From the NCBI GenBank assembly GCA_040219575.1, contig JAVJSD010000101.1, positions 138,221 through 202,220 on the forward strand: a stretch of 64,000 bases of DNA, given 5' to 3'. Source of the DNA: JAVJSD01 sp040219575 (lineage in GTDB: Bacteria > Planctomycetota > Planctomycetia > Pirellulales > Pirellulaceae). Below the pieces are notes generated by a model that saw only the letters and a program-made list of their open reading frames with translations, did no database searches and had not been told where the DNA came from. The position numbers were made by a program, and so were the translations under genes. Below are positions 18,034-26,849 of the stretch, in pieces (positions within the stretch are counted from its first letter, which is position 1; each line of letters starts with the position of its first letter).

Positions 18034-20895
18034 ATGCGACCATTACGATCACGCCGCCGAATGAGAACGCTCGTCTGGAGTCTCGTGCTCCTGACGCTGG
18101 CGTCGTCCGCGACGCCCGGCTGTCGCTGGCGCGACACGGGTGGCATGTACGGAGGCGATCCCGACCTGGCGTATTTCCGCAGCGTGGCCACCGCCATCGA
18201 CGTTCCCGATGTGCCGTCGGACACCAGCGGCGTCCTCTCCACCGCGCCTCCTTTGACGCTGTCGGACGACGCGCCCATCGACTACTGGGATCTGTCGCTG
18301 CAGGAATGCGTCCAAATGGCGCTCACAAATTCCCAGGTCATGCGCGATCTGGGCGGCCTGGTGCTGCAGGCGCCCGAGAGCGTCGACACGGTCTTTGAAC
18401 CGGCCGTGGTGGAGACCGATCCCCGCTTCGGCCTCGACGCCGCCTTGTCGGCGTTCGACGCCAATTTCTCCACCAGCGCCTTCTGGGAGAACAACGACCG
18501 GCCGCTGAACAACCCGTTCTTCATCGGCGGCCGCACGCTCAAGCAGGATCTCGGCTACTACGTCACCGAGTTCAACAAGCGCAGCGCGCAGGGCAGCGAG
18601 TTCTACTTCCGCAACATCACCGACTACGACGCCAACAACACGCCGGGCAATCCGTTCCCCAGCGTGTGGAACACCATGCTGGAAGCCGAAATGCGGCAGC
18701 CCTTGCTGCAGGGCTTCGGCACGGCGTTCAACCGCATCGCCGGACCGGGCGACACGCCGGGCGTGTACAACGGAGTGCTGATCGCGCGGCTGAACACCGA
18801 CATGAGCCTCAACGATTTCGAGATGGGCGTGCGGAACCTCGTCAGCGACGTGGAGAGCGCCTACTGGGAGTTGTACTACGGCTATCGCGATCTCGACGCC
18901 AAGCTGGCCGCCCGGCAGCGCGCCCTCGAGACCTGGCGCCGCATCCACGCGTTGAACGTCACCGGCCGGCAGGGCGGCGAGACCGACAAAGAGGCGCAGG
19001 CCCGCGAACAGTACTTCCGTCTCGACGAGGAAGTGCAAAACGCGCTCGCCGGCCGCCTGCAGGACCGCACCCGCACGTTCACTTTCCGCGGCGTGGGCGG
19101 CATCCAGAACAACGAACGCCGGCTGCGATGGCTGATGGGCATCCCCGTCAACGACGGCCGCCTGATCCGCACCTCCGACGAACCGCTGATGGCCAAGATC
19201 GTGTTCGACTGGCAGGAGGCGATCGCCGAAGCCCTGATGCGGCGGGCCGAGCTTCGCAAACAGAAGTGGCAAATCAAACGCCGCGAACTCGAAGTGATCG
19301 CCTCGCGCAACTTCATGCTGCCGCGGCTCGACGCCGTCGGCCTATACCGCTGGCGAGGCTTCGGCGAACGCCTGATCGACTCCGACTTCAACAAGCCGCA
19401 ATTCAACAACGCCTGGGGCGACCTCGCCACCGGCGACTTCCAGGAGTGGCAGTTGGGCGTGGAGTTCGAGATGCCCATCGGCTTCCGACAGGCGCACGCC
19501 GGCGTCCGCAACGCCGAGTTGAACCTGGCCCGCGAGCGGGCGTTGCTGCGGGAGCAGGAACGCGACGTGTCGCTGGGCCTGAGCGAGGCCCTGGCGGATA
19601 TGGATCGCGCCTACGAAGTCGCGCAGACGAACTTCAACCGCCGCAAGGCCGCGCTCGACGCCCTGGGCAGTCTCGAATCGAAGTACCAGGTGGCCGAGGA
19701 AAGTCAGAAGACGCAGCTGCTGGCCGTCGTGCTCGACGCCCAGCGCCAAGTGGCCGACGCCGAAAGCCGCTACTACCGTTCGCTGGTCGAATACACCCTG
19801 GCGGTGCGGCAGGTCCACTTCCAGAAGGGATCGCTGCTGGACTACAGCGAAGTCACCCTGTCCGAGGGCGCCTGGCCCGACAAGGCCTATCGCGACGCGG
19901 CCCGACGCGAACGACTGCGGACCCGCGAGTGGCGGTTGATGAACTTCCTCGTTCCCCGGCGGACGCTCGTCAGCCGCGGCGGCTACGGTCAGCAGACCGC
20001 CGAGGGAGACGACCAGACGAACGTCTACTACCCGTACGACGGCGAGCGGCAACCGGGCGACGCGACCACGCCGGCAGGCGGCGCCGAGTCGCTCGACAAC
20101 AACGGGGGAGCGGCTCCCGGCGGACCCGCCCCGCCGCAACCCTTGCCGGAACCGTCCGACGCGAATCGCGCCCCTTCGCAGACGCCGAGCGTCGTGCGAG
20201 AGGCCGTCCAAACGGCTCGACGTCAGTCCGACATGCAGCAACCGGCTTCCGGAGGTTCGTACATCCCCTCGCCGGCGACGCTGGACGCGGGTTCGCGACA
20301 GGCGAGGGAACTCGCCCCACCGCGGCCGACGCCCTCGGTTACCGCCGCGCCGCCCGTGCGGACCTACAACCTCAGCGACGACTCCACCTCCAGCAACCGC
20401 ACGTTGAGCGACCACACGTTGAGCGACCACACGGCCAATCCCGTCTACCGGCTCGGCGACCAACCGCAAGACGGCCAGGTGCGGCAAGCGTCGGTAAGCG
20501 ATGCTTCGCCCGAACCAACCGCGTCGGGAGGGACGTTCCAACCGCGCTCGGGGCAATTCTACGGCCCGCCGACGGCCCGCCCGACGGACCGCCGCGTGGT
20601 GCAGCCGGCGGACTGGTACGGCGCCGCGCCCGAGTCGTCGCCCAGCCGGATTCCGCCCGTCTCGGCCGAGACCGGCCGGGGAGCGCTCCGCGATGGGCCG
20701 GGCGGACCCTCCGCGCCGCAGATCGGTCCACCTCCCGCGACGCATTACCCCGCGACCAGCTTTCACCCCTCCGGCCGCGCGGCGCTGCGAGACATCGCCG
20801 CGCCTCCGGACTCCCAACCGGCGGCCCGGGCGTACTTCGGCGACCGCTCACCGCCGCCGACCAACTCGGTCCCGCCAAGCTCCTACAACCGCTAA
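18034..20895 (+). CDS. TolC-family outer-membrane protein with long disordered tail
   Basis: The 953-residue product has an N-terminal signal sequence (about 1-30; ends SSATPGC, a weak lipobox) and a TolC-like region of paired long helices (about residues 85-630: SLQECVQMALTNSQVMRDL, LVSDVESAYWELYYGYRDLD, RAELRKQKWQIKRRELEVI, ESKYQVAEESQKTQLLAVV). The last 300 residues are Pro/Ser/Gln-rich and unlike TolC, with a short repeat (TLSDHTLSDHT). ATG 18061 is an alternative start; neither has a clear ribosome site. Together with the divergent adaptors it could form a tripartite exporter. Its 3' end is duplicated downstream (see the repeat at 21026). Confidence 0.86.
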   Translation: MRPLRSRRRMRTLVWSLVLLTLASSATPGCRWRDTGGMYGGDPDLAYFRSVATAIDVPDVPSDTSGVLSTAPPLTLSDDAPIDYWDLSLQECVQMALTNSQVMRDLGGLVLQAPESVDTVFEPAVVETDPRFGLDAALSAFDANFSTSAFWENNDRPLNNPFFIGGRTLKQDLGYYVTEFNKRSAQGSEFYFRNITDYDANNTPGNPFPSVWNTMLEAEMRQPLLQGFGTAFNRIAGPGDTPGVYNGVLIARLNTDMSLNDFEMGVRNLVSDVESAYWELYYGYRDLDAKLAARQRALETWRRIHALNVTGRQGGETDKEAQAREQYFRLDEEVQNALAGRLQDRTRTFTFRGVGGIQNNERRLRWLMGIPVNDGRLIRTSDEPLMAKIVFDWQEAIAEALMRRAELRKQKWQIKRRELEVIASRNFMLPRLDAVGLYRWRGFGERLIDSDFNKPQFNNAWGDLATGDFQEWQLGVEFEMPIGFRQAHAGVRNAELNLARERALLREQERDVSLGLSEALADMDRAYEVAQTNFNRRKAALDALGSLESKYQVAEESQKTQLLAVVLDAQRQVADAESRYYRSLVEYTLAVRQVHFQKGSLLDYSEVTLSEGAWPDKAYRDAARRERLRTREWRLMNFLVPRRTLVSRGGYGQQTAEGDDQTNVYYPYDGERQPGDATTPAGGAESLDNNGGAAPGGPAPPQPLPEPSDANRAPSQTPSVVREAVQTARRQSDMQQPASGGSYIPSPATLDAGSRQARELAPPRPTPSVTAAPPVRTYNLSDDSTSSNRTLSDHTLSDHTANPVYRLGDQPQDGQVRQASVSDASPEPTASGGTFQPRSGQFYGPPTARPTDRRVVQPADWYGAAPESSPSRIPPVSAETGRGALRDGPGGPSAPQIGPPPATHYPATSFHPSGRAALRDIAAPPDSQPAARAYFGDRSPPPTNSVPPSSYNR

Positions 20896-20931
20896 GTAGG
20901 GCAGGCTTCCAGCCTGCCAGGCCAACCGGGC
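20784..20931 (+). repeat. First copy of a 148-bp direct repeat, including the TolC gene's last codons
   Basis: This segment covers the last 36 codons of the TolC-like gene, its TAA stop and the GTAG hairpin GTAGGGCAGGCTTCCAGCCT (20896-20918). It recurs at 21026-21173, exactly 242 bp downstream, with only a few differences. Confidence 0.85.
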
Positions 20932-21439
20932 GATTCGATCTTCACGTAGCCGAACTCGTGAGAGTTCGGGAATTCGGCAGAACGCCTGAGCTTTCAGAAG
21001 TCTCACGACTTCTGCTACGGGGATAGCTGCGAGACATCGCCGCGTCTCCGGACTCCCAACCGGCGGCCCGGGCGTACTTCGGCGACCGCTCACCGCCGCC
21101 GACCAACCCGGCCCGGCCAAGCTCCTACAACCGCTAAGTAGGGCAGGCTTCCAGCCTGCCAGGCCAACCGGGCAACACGGGCGGCAGCGAAGCACGTAGC
21201 ATGGCCGCCCCCGGCCGTGAATCGGCGGTCGACGAAATGGAGCGTTGGTGCTTGCTTCGATCCGCAGGCAGGTCGACGTCGCCTTCGCTCACGCGAGTCG
21301 TCGGGAAGTAAGAGCCGCCTAGTGCAGCGCCTATTCACGGCCGAGGGCGGCCATGCTACGGGAATTCTGCGCGACAACGCGGCACGCAGTGCAGCGTGGT
21401 TCCGGGCGCCTTCGCCAGCACGGCGGCTTCCACGTCGTG
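20896..21439. repeat. Intergenic block of GTAG-led inverted pairs and duplicated DNA
   Basis: The block holds no gene. In order: a family A hairpin directly after the TolC stop (20896-20918); an inverted family B pair from GTAGCCGAACTCGTGAGAGT (20946) to ACGACTTCTGCTAC (ending 21018); the second 148-bp direct repeat (21026-21173), including a second family A hairpin (21138-21160); and a 28-nt inverted pair, CGTAGCATGGCCGCCCCCGG and onward at 21195-21222 with its complement at 21333-21360 (27 of 28 positions). Confidence 0.8.
21026..21173 (+). repeat. Second copy of the 148-bp direct repeat (TolC 3' end remnant)
   Basis: It is a non-functional copy of the TolC C-terminal coding end plus its hairpin, offset 242 bp from the original. 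Differences such as CGCC to CGTC and AACTCGG to AACCCGG show that it has drifted. Confidence 0.85.
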
Positions 21440-22279
21440 TCAGTCGATCGACTCGGGAGCGATGACGATCTCGACGCGGCGATTCTTCTCCTGCCCGGCC
21501 GGCGTGGCGTTGCTGGCCAGCGGATAGTTGTCGCCGTGGCCGGTGACGGCGAATTGCCTGGCGGGCATGCCGTACGTCGTGGTCAGCTGGTCGAACACCG
21601 CCGAGGCCTGCGCCAGCGTCAGCCGCACCTTGCTCGACATCACGCCGCCGCCCAGCGGATTGTTGTCGGTGTGCCCCTCGACGACGATCTTCTGCCGGGG
21701 AAAATTCTGCCGCACGGCCTGCGCCACCTGCTGAAGCAACGGCGACGCGGAAGCGGTCAACTGAGCCGTGTTCAGCTGGAACAACTGGTCGGCCGGCAAC
21801 TCGATCCGCAGCACCTCGCCGTCCTCGCGGACTTCGACGCCGGGGAGATTCAGTTTCGAAACTCCGCCGCGAAGGCTGTTGTTGGCCGTAATCACCGCGC
21901 CGCCCCGCTGCCGCGTCGAAGCCAGAAAGGCCGAGTGCTCCTCCTCGGCCTTCTTCCGCGCGATCGTCGCCTCGCGGGCCATGTCGGTCACTTCCTTGAG
22001 CTGCTTTTGCAGCAACTCGACCTGCTGGCTCTTTACCTGATTGTCTTGCTGCGCCTGGGCCAGTTGGCGATGCAGGTCGTTGTTGTTCAGGTCGAGCTGC
22101 GAATTGCGGCGATTCAGATCCTGAAGCTGCGAGACATGCTCCGGCAGCGGCTGCCCGGGCTGCGCCTGGGATTGTTGCCAGGCGAACGGCTGCTGGGCGC
22201 CGACAAAGGGATTCCGGTTGCAGCCGATTCCCGTCAACGCCAGCGCCGAGAGCAACAGCAGCTGTGTTGCAGAACGCAT
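21440..22279 (-). CDS. OmpA-family lipoprotein
   Basis: The 279-residue protein begins with a lipoprotein signal peptide whose lipobox-like end is LALTGIGC (Cys at residue 20). A coiled-coil region follows (about 48-115: QLQDLNRRNSQLDLNNNDLH, VELLQKQLKEVTDMA). The C-terminal 110 residues are an OmpA peptidoglycan-binding domain with the typical IVVEGHTDNNPLGG, LTLAQASAVFDQL and NRRVEIVI blocks. It probably tethers an envelope layer to the cell wall or acts as a Pal/YiaD-like lipoprotein. It stands alone, with repeat clusters on both sides. Confidence 0.92.
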   Translation of the reverse strand: MRSATQLLLLSALALTGIGCNRNPFVGAQQPFAWQQSQAQPGQPLPEHVSQLQDLNRRNSQLDLNNNDLHRQLAQAQQDNQVKSQQVELLQKQLKEVTDMAREATIARKKAEEEHSAFLASTRQRGGAVITANNSLRGGVSKLNLPGVEVREDGEVLRIELPADQLFQLNTAQLTASASPLLQQVAQAVRQNFPRQKIVVEGHTDNNPLGGGVMSSKVRLTLAQASAVFDQLTTTYGMPARQFAVTGHGDNYPLASNATPAGQEKNRRVEIVIAPESID

Positions 22280-22643
22280 GGCGGCGAAACTCCTATGGAT
22301 CGGACAAGACGATGCGGCGAGCGGTTCCCCATCTTTTCACTCGCCGTGCGGGCAAGGTCAGCGCAAGGGCGTACCGCGACGCCGAAACAAGCGGGGCGGA
22401 TGGTATCAGGAGCCCCGACAGCTCACAAGAGGAATGCGGAATGCACCCGCCAACTGCTAGCACCGACCAGAAAGCGTCGTAGCGGAAGTCGCCAGACTTC
22501 CGACGACATTGTTGACGCGTTCCCTGCTAGCACCGGCCAGGAAACTTCGTAGCGGAAGTCGTGAGACTTCCGACGACATCGAAAAAGGCCGTTCCCCTGC
22601 ATCGTGCCACGAGGCGCGTGCAGTGCGCTGCTAAAATGCTAAA
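22280..22643. repeat. 70-bp tandem repeat carrying family B hairpins
   Basis: Two units of 70 bp (starting CTGCTAGCACCGRCCAG at 22454 and 22524) each contain a hairpin: GTAGCGGAAGTCGCCAGACT at 22479-22502 and GTAGCGGAAGTCGTGAGACT at 22549-22572. The stem is the same and the loop differs (GCCA versus GTGA). No gene was seen. Confidence 0.75.
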
Positions 22644-22907
22644 ATGGGCGGTATGGATGGTCGTCGAAAACGCTTGCGATTTGTCTCGTTCAGATTGCGG
22701 CCGTGGTCACCGTTGATCCTCGGTACGATTGTTGGTGGTGTCGTCGGCGCTTTAGTCTCCCCGCTGATCGCAAACGGGCATGTTGAAGCCGCCTGGAATA
22801 CTTTCGGCTACCCACTTGTTGGGGCCATTGGAGGAGCATTTTTCGGTTTCTTCATTGAGGCTTGGCTCAGCAGGAAAGACGACGAAAACAACGTCGATTC
22901 AAAGTGA
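22644..22907 (+). CDS. Small two-helix membrane protein
   Basis: The 87-residue product has a basic N-terminus (GRRKRLRFVSFRLRP) and two glycine-rich hydrophobic helices (about 24-43, LILGTIVGGVVGALVSPLI, and about 55-73, YPLVGAIGGAFFGFFIEAW), then an acidic polar tail. The Gly-zipper pattern (GxxxG) suggests tight helix packing. No family was recognised. Confidence 0.6.
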   Translation: MGGMDGRRKRLRFVSFRLRPWSPLILGTIVGGVVGALVSPLIANGHVEAAWNTFGYPLVGAIGGAFFGFFIEAWLSRKDDENNVDSK

Positions 22908-23000
22908 ACCACTCCCCGCGATCTCAAGGTCTTGCCAGTTCGTGCGGAGTCCGTAAGATGAATGGCCGGTTAAGGAAATTCTCAGGCGGATGCGATGCCT

Positions 23001-23037
23001 TTGGCAAGGACTTTTGGCAAGGACTTTTGGCAAGGAG
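23001..23037 (+). promoter_or_regulatory. Triplicated ribosome-binding-site segment
   Basis: GGCAAGGACTTTT is repeated in tandem with 13-nt period, the last copy ending AAGGAG (23032-23037), 8 nt before ATG 23046. Only the last copy has ideal spacing, but three purine-rich AAGGA segments lie in a row. Confidence 0.6.
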
Positions 23038-23045
23038 TGGTACGG

Positions 23046-23429
23046 ATGCATGAAATCGCCCCGGGTTGGAATGTCCAGATGGACCGCGGGCCGAACTGGC
23101 TGCTGATGCGGGTGCAGGCCGACCCCGGTTCCAAGCCGACGGCCGACGAGTTCTGCCAGCAAGTGTGGAATCTGATGCAGCGTCATTTGACGACGCGTCT
23201 GGTCGTCGAGTTCGACGGCGCGCCCCCGCTCGACGCGGAGATGATCGACCACCTCGGCCGCCTGCACGACCGCATCGACGACGCCAACGGCAAATTGTGC
23301 GTCTGCGGCCTGTCGCCCGACGACGAGCAGTCGCTCCGCGGCGCCAAGGTCAACGCCCAGCGGCCGATCTCCGTCTTCCGCAATCGCACCGAAGCCGTCA
23401 TGGGCTACCGCCCCGGCCAGCCGCGCTAG
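23046..23429 (+). CDS. STAS-like small protein
   Basis: The 127-residue product shows the beta-alpha pattern of a STAS domain (VEFDGAPPLDAEMIDHLGRL, KLCVCGLSPDDEQSLR), as in anti-sigma-factor antagonists, but the conserved phosphorylatable Ser is not obvious. It resembles the planctomycete stand-alone proteins that pair with sigma or kinase networks. ATG 23046 is supported by AAGGAG 8 nt upstream. The gene is followed convergently by the LRR gene. A role in partner switching is inferred from fold only. Confidence 0.55.
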   Translation: MHEIAPGWNVQMDRGPNWLLMRVQADPGSKPTADEFCQQVWNLMQRHLTTRLVVEFDGAPPLDAEMIDHLGRLHDRIDDANGKLCVCGLSPDDEQSLRGAKVNAQRPISVFRNRTEAVMGYRPGQPR

Positions 23430-23467
23430 GCATTCCATACGGCGCAATTCGTACGGCGCAACGCGCA

Positions 23468-24295
23468 TCACCGGCCGCTGTCGCGATGCTCTTGTCCGCA
23501 CTCGACGCTGCACGTGGGGAGTGCAGCCTGCAACGCGTCGATCTGCGTTGTCGTAATCTCCAAATCATGGAGAGACAAGTCTCGGAGCTTCTTCAACCTC
23601 AGCAAGGGTGCGATTTCAATCACGTCGGTGTTGCTGAGAATCAACGTCTCGAGGTCGCTTAGCCCTTCCAGCGGCGACACATCGTCAACCTTGGTGTTGC
23701 TTAGGGAAAAAACCCTCAGCTTGGTTAGCCCTTTCACGGGCGACAAATCCCTTACGCCTGTATGATCGACAGCCAGGAACTCGAGGTTCTTCAATCCCGT
23801 CAGCGGTCGAAGATCGGTCACGTCCGTATCGCACAGGACTAAAGTGCGAAGGTTGGTCAGCCCGGCCAGAGGGGTAAGATCACGCACATCCGTTTTCGCG
23901 AGCAACAACCTTGAAAGATTCGTCATCTTCGCCAGCGGCCCGAGATCAGTCACTTCCGTGCCGGTGAGACACACCGATTCGATCTCGTTGAGCCTCGCAA
24001 TTGGCGATATGTCCTTTGTGTCCGTCATTTGCAAGCCGACAAAGTTGACACTTGAGAAATAGTGAGAATTCGAGATGCGAGGTTCAAAGCGTTGGGCGTC
24101 TTTATGCGACTCGAAGGCGTAGACGACGTAACCGCCTCTCTCCTCTACCCACCTTGCCAGCGCCTTTCGCCGCTGCGCTCGTTCAACCCAATACCCCAGC
24201 AACAAACAGCCGATCGTCAGCACTACCAGGAACGATCGAAGACTGTAGCTACGCCATCGACGTTTGCATTGTGGTTGACGTTCGACAGTGGACAT
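23468..24295 (-). CDS. Membrane-anchored leucine-rich-repeat protein
   Basis: From ATG 24295 the product has 275 residues. A single hydrophobic anchor (about 18-38, LRSFLVVLTIGCLLLGYWVE) follows a basic N-terminus. From about residue 90 come seven or so leucine-rich repeats of 22-23 residues with the internalin-like form L-x-x-L-x-x-L-x-x-T-x-V-x-D-L-x-P-L (NLSRLLLAKTDVRDLTPLAG, NLRTLVLCDTDVTDLRPLTG). Protein-protein binding is the expected role. AGGGA precedes ATG 24295 by a few nt, preferring it over the upstream ATG at 24328. Planctomycetes carry many such proteins. Confidence 0.85.
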   Translation of the reverse strand: MSTVERQPQCKRRWRSYSLRSFLVVLTIGCLLLGYWVERAQRRKALARWVEERGGYVVYAFESHKDAQRFEPRISNSHYFSSVNFVGLQMTDTKDISPIARLNEIESVCLTGTEVTDLGPLAKMTNLSRLLLAKTDVRDLTPLAGLTNLRTLVLCDTDVTDLRPLTGLKNLEFLAVDHTGVRDLSPVKGLTKLRVFSLSNTKVDDVSPLEGLSDLETLILSNTDVIEIAPLLRLKKLRDLSLHDLEITTTQIDALQAALPTCSVECGQEHRDSGR

Positions 24296-24559
24296 CGGAT
24301 TTCCCTGGGAAAAAACTCCGAAAGCCAAGAATTTGCGTGGCTGATTGTTCGTCCGACGACCGGCGAGAGCGGCAAGATGCCGTGCCTGTTGAGATTGTAC
24401 CAGAGATGGAACTTCATCTGGCGAACTCGCTTCCCCGACAACAGCGGAAAGCCGGGGACGCTCCGCCCGCGGGTTGCTATGATGGCGGGGGTGGTCGATA
24501 CGCTGTGGTCGTTCGATCGGTTCTTCGGCGAAGTGCTTCAGTACGAGGGGGGTGGCGGC

Positions 24560-24751
24560 ATGAATCCCCGCAACTCACTGCACCGAGGCCAGTATTCGCT
24601 TCTCGCGTTGCTGGGGGCGACAAGTGCTGTGGCGCTCTACACCTGGGCGTGGGGGCTGGGCGAAGTCACTCGCGGAATCATCGCCGTCTCGGTCGGGTTC
24701 TGTGCCATCGTGGCATTCTGCATCATAGTCGTCCGAGAATTGTGCAAGTGA
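24560..24751 (+). CDS. Small two-helix membrane protein
   Basis: The 63-residue product begins MNPRNSLHRGQYSLLALLGA, the planctomycete style of N-terminus seen in small membrane proteins (QYSLxALL). It has two hydrophobic helices (about 13-30 and 40-59) and a short basic end. A GAGGGG stretch lies about 8 nt upstream. Function unknown; the call rests on the start context and helix pattern. Confidence 0.5.
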   Translation: MNPRNSLHRGQYSLLALLGATSAVALYTWAWGLGEVTRGIIAVSVGFCAIVAFCIIVVRELCK

Positions 24752-24897
24752 CCAAAGGCGTCGTTCAAACTAGCCCACTACCCCGTCGCCAATCGAACAT
24801 CGTTCGAGCCTGGACGACGCTGTGCGTGGCAACCGATTGAACCTCGACAGCATGGTACACTAGCGACTCGACTGCCAGGCTCCTTGGGAAGACGGTC

Positions 24898-25524
24898 GTG
24901 ACGAGCAATAGCGCATCCACCTCGCAACAGGAACATGGCTCGCTGTGGCGGGTGCTGGCGGTCGCGCTGTCCGCGACGCTCGTCGGCTCGGCCGTGCTGG
25001 CCGGCTTCCTGCTTTACCCGCAACTGTTCGGCAAGCCGGCCGCCGTCACCGAGCGCGACCGCCGCGTGCTGATCATGACCGGCGACTTCGAACGCTGGTC
25101 GCCGTCGCTGATCATCCGCAACGACAAGGAGCAGATCACCAAGACACGCTACGGCGAACACGAAGTCGTCGTCGCCTACCGCTACGACGAGTTGCTCGAC
25201 GAGCGCCGCATCTACGTGCAGTCCGAACTGCGGCTCTTCCCCGATTCCCAAGCCGCCGCCGCCGACTTCCGCGAGCAGTCGTCGGCGACGCTCCCCTTCG
25301 ACCGCGTCACCCGCCAGCCCAAAAACGATCAGTTCACCTGGGGCGACCAATCCGAGTTCGGCGAACTGCATCAAGACGGGGAGATGCGCGGACGCTACTT
25401 TCACGGCCGCCTGCGGAATCGCGTCTACACGGTCGTCATCTACGGCGTAAACACCGAGTTCTCGTCCGAGTTCGCCGAACTGCTCACCCAGGCGCTCGAC
25501 CGCGCCGCCGTCTACCAACCGTAA
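24898..25524 (+). CDS. Membrane-anchored protein of unknown function
   Basis: The 208-residue protein starts at GTG 24898 and has one N-terminal transmembrane helix (about 17-40, LAVALSATLVGSAVLAGFLL), then an extracytoplasmic domain rich in charged residues with alternating beta-like stretches (RRVLIMTGDFERWSPSL, HEVVVAYRYDELLDERRIY, RNRVYTVVIYGV). No catalytic motif was recognised. It is followed closely by a GTAG hairpin at 25533. Confidence 0.65.
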   Translation: MTSNSASTSQQEHGSLWRVLAVALSATLVGSAVLAGFLLYPQLFGKPAAVTERDRRVLIMTGDFERWSPSLIIRNDKEQITKTRYGEHEVVVAYRYDELLDERRIYVQSELRLFPDSQAAAADFREQSSATLPFDRVTRQPKNDQFTWGDQSEFGELHQDGEMRGRYFHGRLRNRVYTVVIYGVNTEFSSEFAELLTQALDRAAVYQP

Positions 25525-25532
25525 TCCGAGAT

Positions 25533-25625
25533 GTAGCGGAACTCACCAGAGTTCCGAAGAGACGGCGAAAAGGGAACATGCTACGTTGGCACAAAAAGTA
25601 GCATGTCCAGCATGTCCCCTTTTCG
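25533..25625. repeat. GTAG hairpin followed by a palindromic element
   Basis: A family B variant GTAGCGGAACTCACCAGAGT (25533-25556) has stem GGAACTC/GAGTTCC and loop ACCA. Then a palindrome has outer arms CGAAAAGGGAACATGCT (25566-25582) and AGCATGTCCCCTTTTCG (25609-25625), with inner arms CATGCTAC (25577-25584) and GTAGCATG (25598-25605), again presenting CTAC and GTAG. Confidence 0.7.
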
Positions 25626-25725
25626 TCGTCCTCCGTAGTCGCGGGATCCGACGGTCTGAACTGGAAAGCATTATTCTTATCACAGACGCAATTGCCGCGC
25701 CAGCCTATCTTGCCCAAAGTGCGGG

Positions 25726-26343
25726 TTAGCCGTGGTAAAGGTCGACCTTTACCGAGTCGGATTCTATCAGGTCAGCAGGTCGATGACGAATCGCATAGAT
25801 CGCATTCGTTAGAAACACCGATGTCAAGCCGCCATATATCTCGCCCCAGATCGAACCGCGAACCCACGCGTAGCGCGCGATGGCAGGCCACGCGATTTGG
25901 TTGCCGAAGAATCGAGGGTCGCAGAGATGCGGAAGCAGCCATGCGAATCCAACAGCAATTGTACCGCCGAGAAGCCAGAAGCCGAGTGCGAGACTGAATG
26001 TGTGGCGAGCGTAACGGACGGCCGTATGAAAGTGGCATCGTCGGCGAGATACGGCGGCGATTAACACAACAAAGATGATGGCATAGACGAGTCCATAACA
26101 AATTCCCTCAAGTACGCCCTGACCGACAGCAGAAAGCCAGATGTTTGGGCCATACCAATCCATCACGTCGCGGAAGTATTGTGGGCTGAGCGCGCCGTTG
26201 ATGCAATTCGTCAGAGCACCGAATGTCGCGCCACCTGCAAGCCCCACGCCCAGAAGTGCCGTCATCCGGCGGATCGTGAGACGCGGTGGAATTTGCAAAT
26301 CATCGACAGCAAGAGATTGCGGAGTGGCGTATGGATTTTCCAT
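25726..26343 (-). CDS. Multipass membrane protein (MENPYATP type)
   Basis: From ATG 26343 the product has 205 residues and starts MENPYATPQ, a short motif found at the head of many planctomycete membrane proteins. It has about four hydrophobic segments (about residues 25-45, 64-85, 90-110 and 128-150; GLAGGATFGALTN, GICYGLVYAIIFVVLIAAV, LALGFWLLGGTIAVGFAWLL). No functional motif is visible. The downstream side has 200 bp with palindromes. Confidence 0.65.
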   Translation of the reverse strand: MENPYATPQSLAVDDLQIPPRLTIRRMTALLGVGLAGGATFGALTNCINGALSPQYFRDVMDWYGPNIWLSAVGQGVLEGICYGLVYAIIFVVLIAAVSRRRCHFHTAVRYARHTFSLALGFWLLGGTIAVGFAWLLPHLCDPRFFGNQIAWPAIARYAWVRGSIWGEIYGGLTSVFLTNAIYAIRHRPADLIESDSVKVDLYHG

Positions 26344-26646
26344 TGCCGTCACTATTGGTTGGATTGAATCTGACGCCAACGAACCTGCTATTCGACAGAA
26401 ACTACTTCAGTAAGCCCTGCACACTGAAGGACTTGTTCAGTAAGCAGACCGACGACGACGGCGTCGTAAGTCCTTCGAAGAGCAGGAGCACGCTTCGACA
26501 GATTCAGTCTAGAGGTCTGCTCCCGCGGCGGCAATCATTCGGGTGCGCCTCGAATCGCCCAGCTAGCCGGACTGACTCGCCGAGCTTTCGCCCCGCGTCT
26601 AGCTTGCCGTGGTGGATCGTTTTGGCCGGCGTCTGGCCCGCAGAAC

Positions 26647-26738
26647 TCAGTCCTTCCACTTCACGCCGGTCCGCTTCGCCCAGGCGTACCAGTCCGTCGC
26701 GAGTTGCTCGGCGCGCTCGGGCATCTCCTGCGACAGTA
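26647..26738 (-). pseudogene. Fragment of a sulfatase C-terminus
   Basis: These bases encode about 30 codons nearly identical to the end of the sulfatase at 28549 (EMPERAEQLATDWYAWAKRT, then GVKWKD and stop). Nothing of the rest of the gene is present; coding sequence stops at about 26738, where an inverted GTAG pair begins at 26742. Confidence 0.85.
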
Positions 26739-26741
26739 GTT

Positions 26742-26849
26742 GTAGGTCAGGCATCGCCTGACGAGGGCGGATCATCGGCGCCCACCACAATCAAGAGGAA
26801 TTTTTGGTGGTCCGGCGCTCGAAGCATCGTCAGGCAGTGCCTGACCTAC
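26742..26849. repeat. Inverted pair of GTAG hairpins (REPIN-like)
   Basis: Left arm GTAGGTCAGGCATCGCCTGA (26742-26764 with its last bases) and right arm TCGTCAGGCAGTGCCTGACC to CTAC (26827-26849) are inverted copies. Each is itself a GTCAGGC/GCCTGAC hairpin. Between them lie further complementary pieces (GGCGCCCACCAC and GGTGGTCCGGCGC). Confidence 0.8.
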
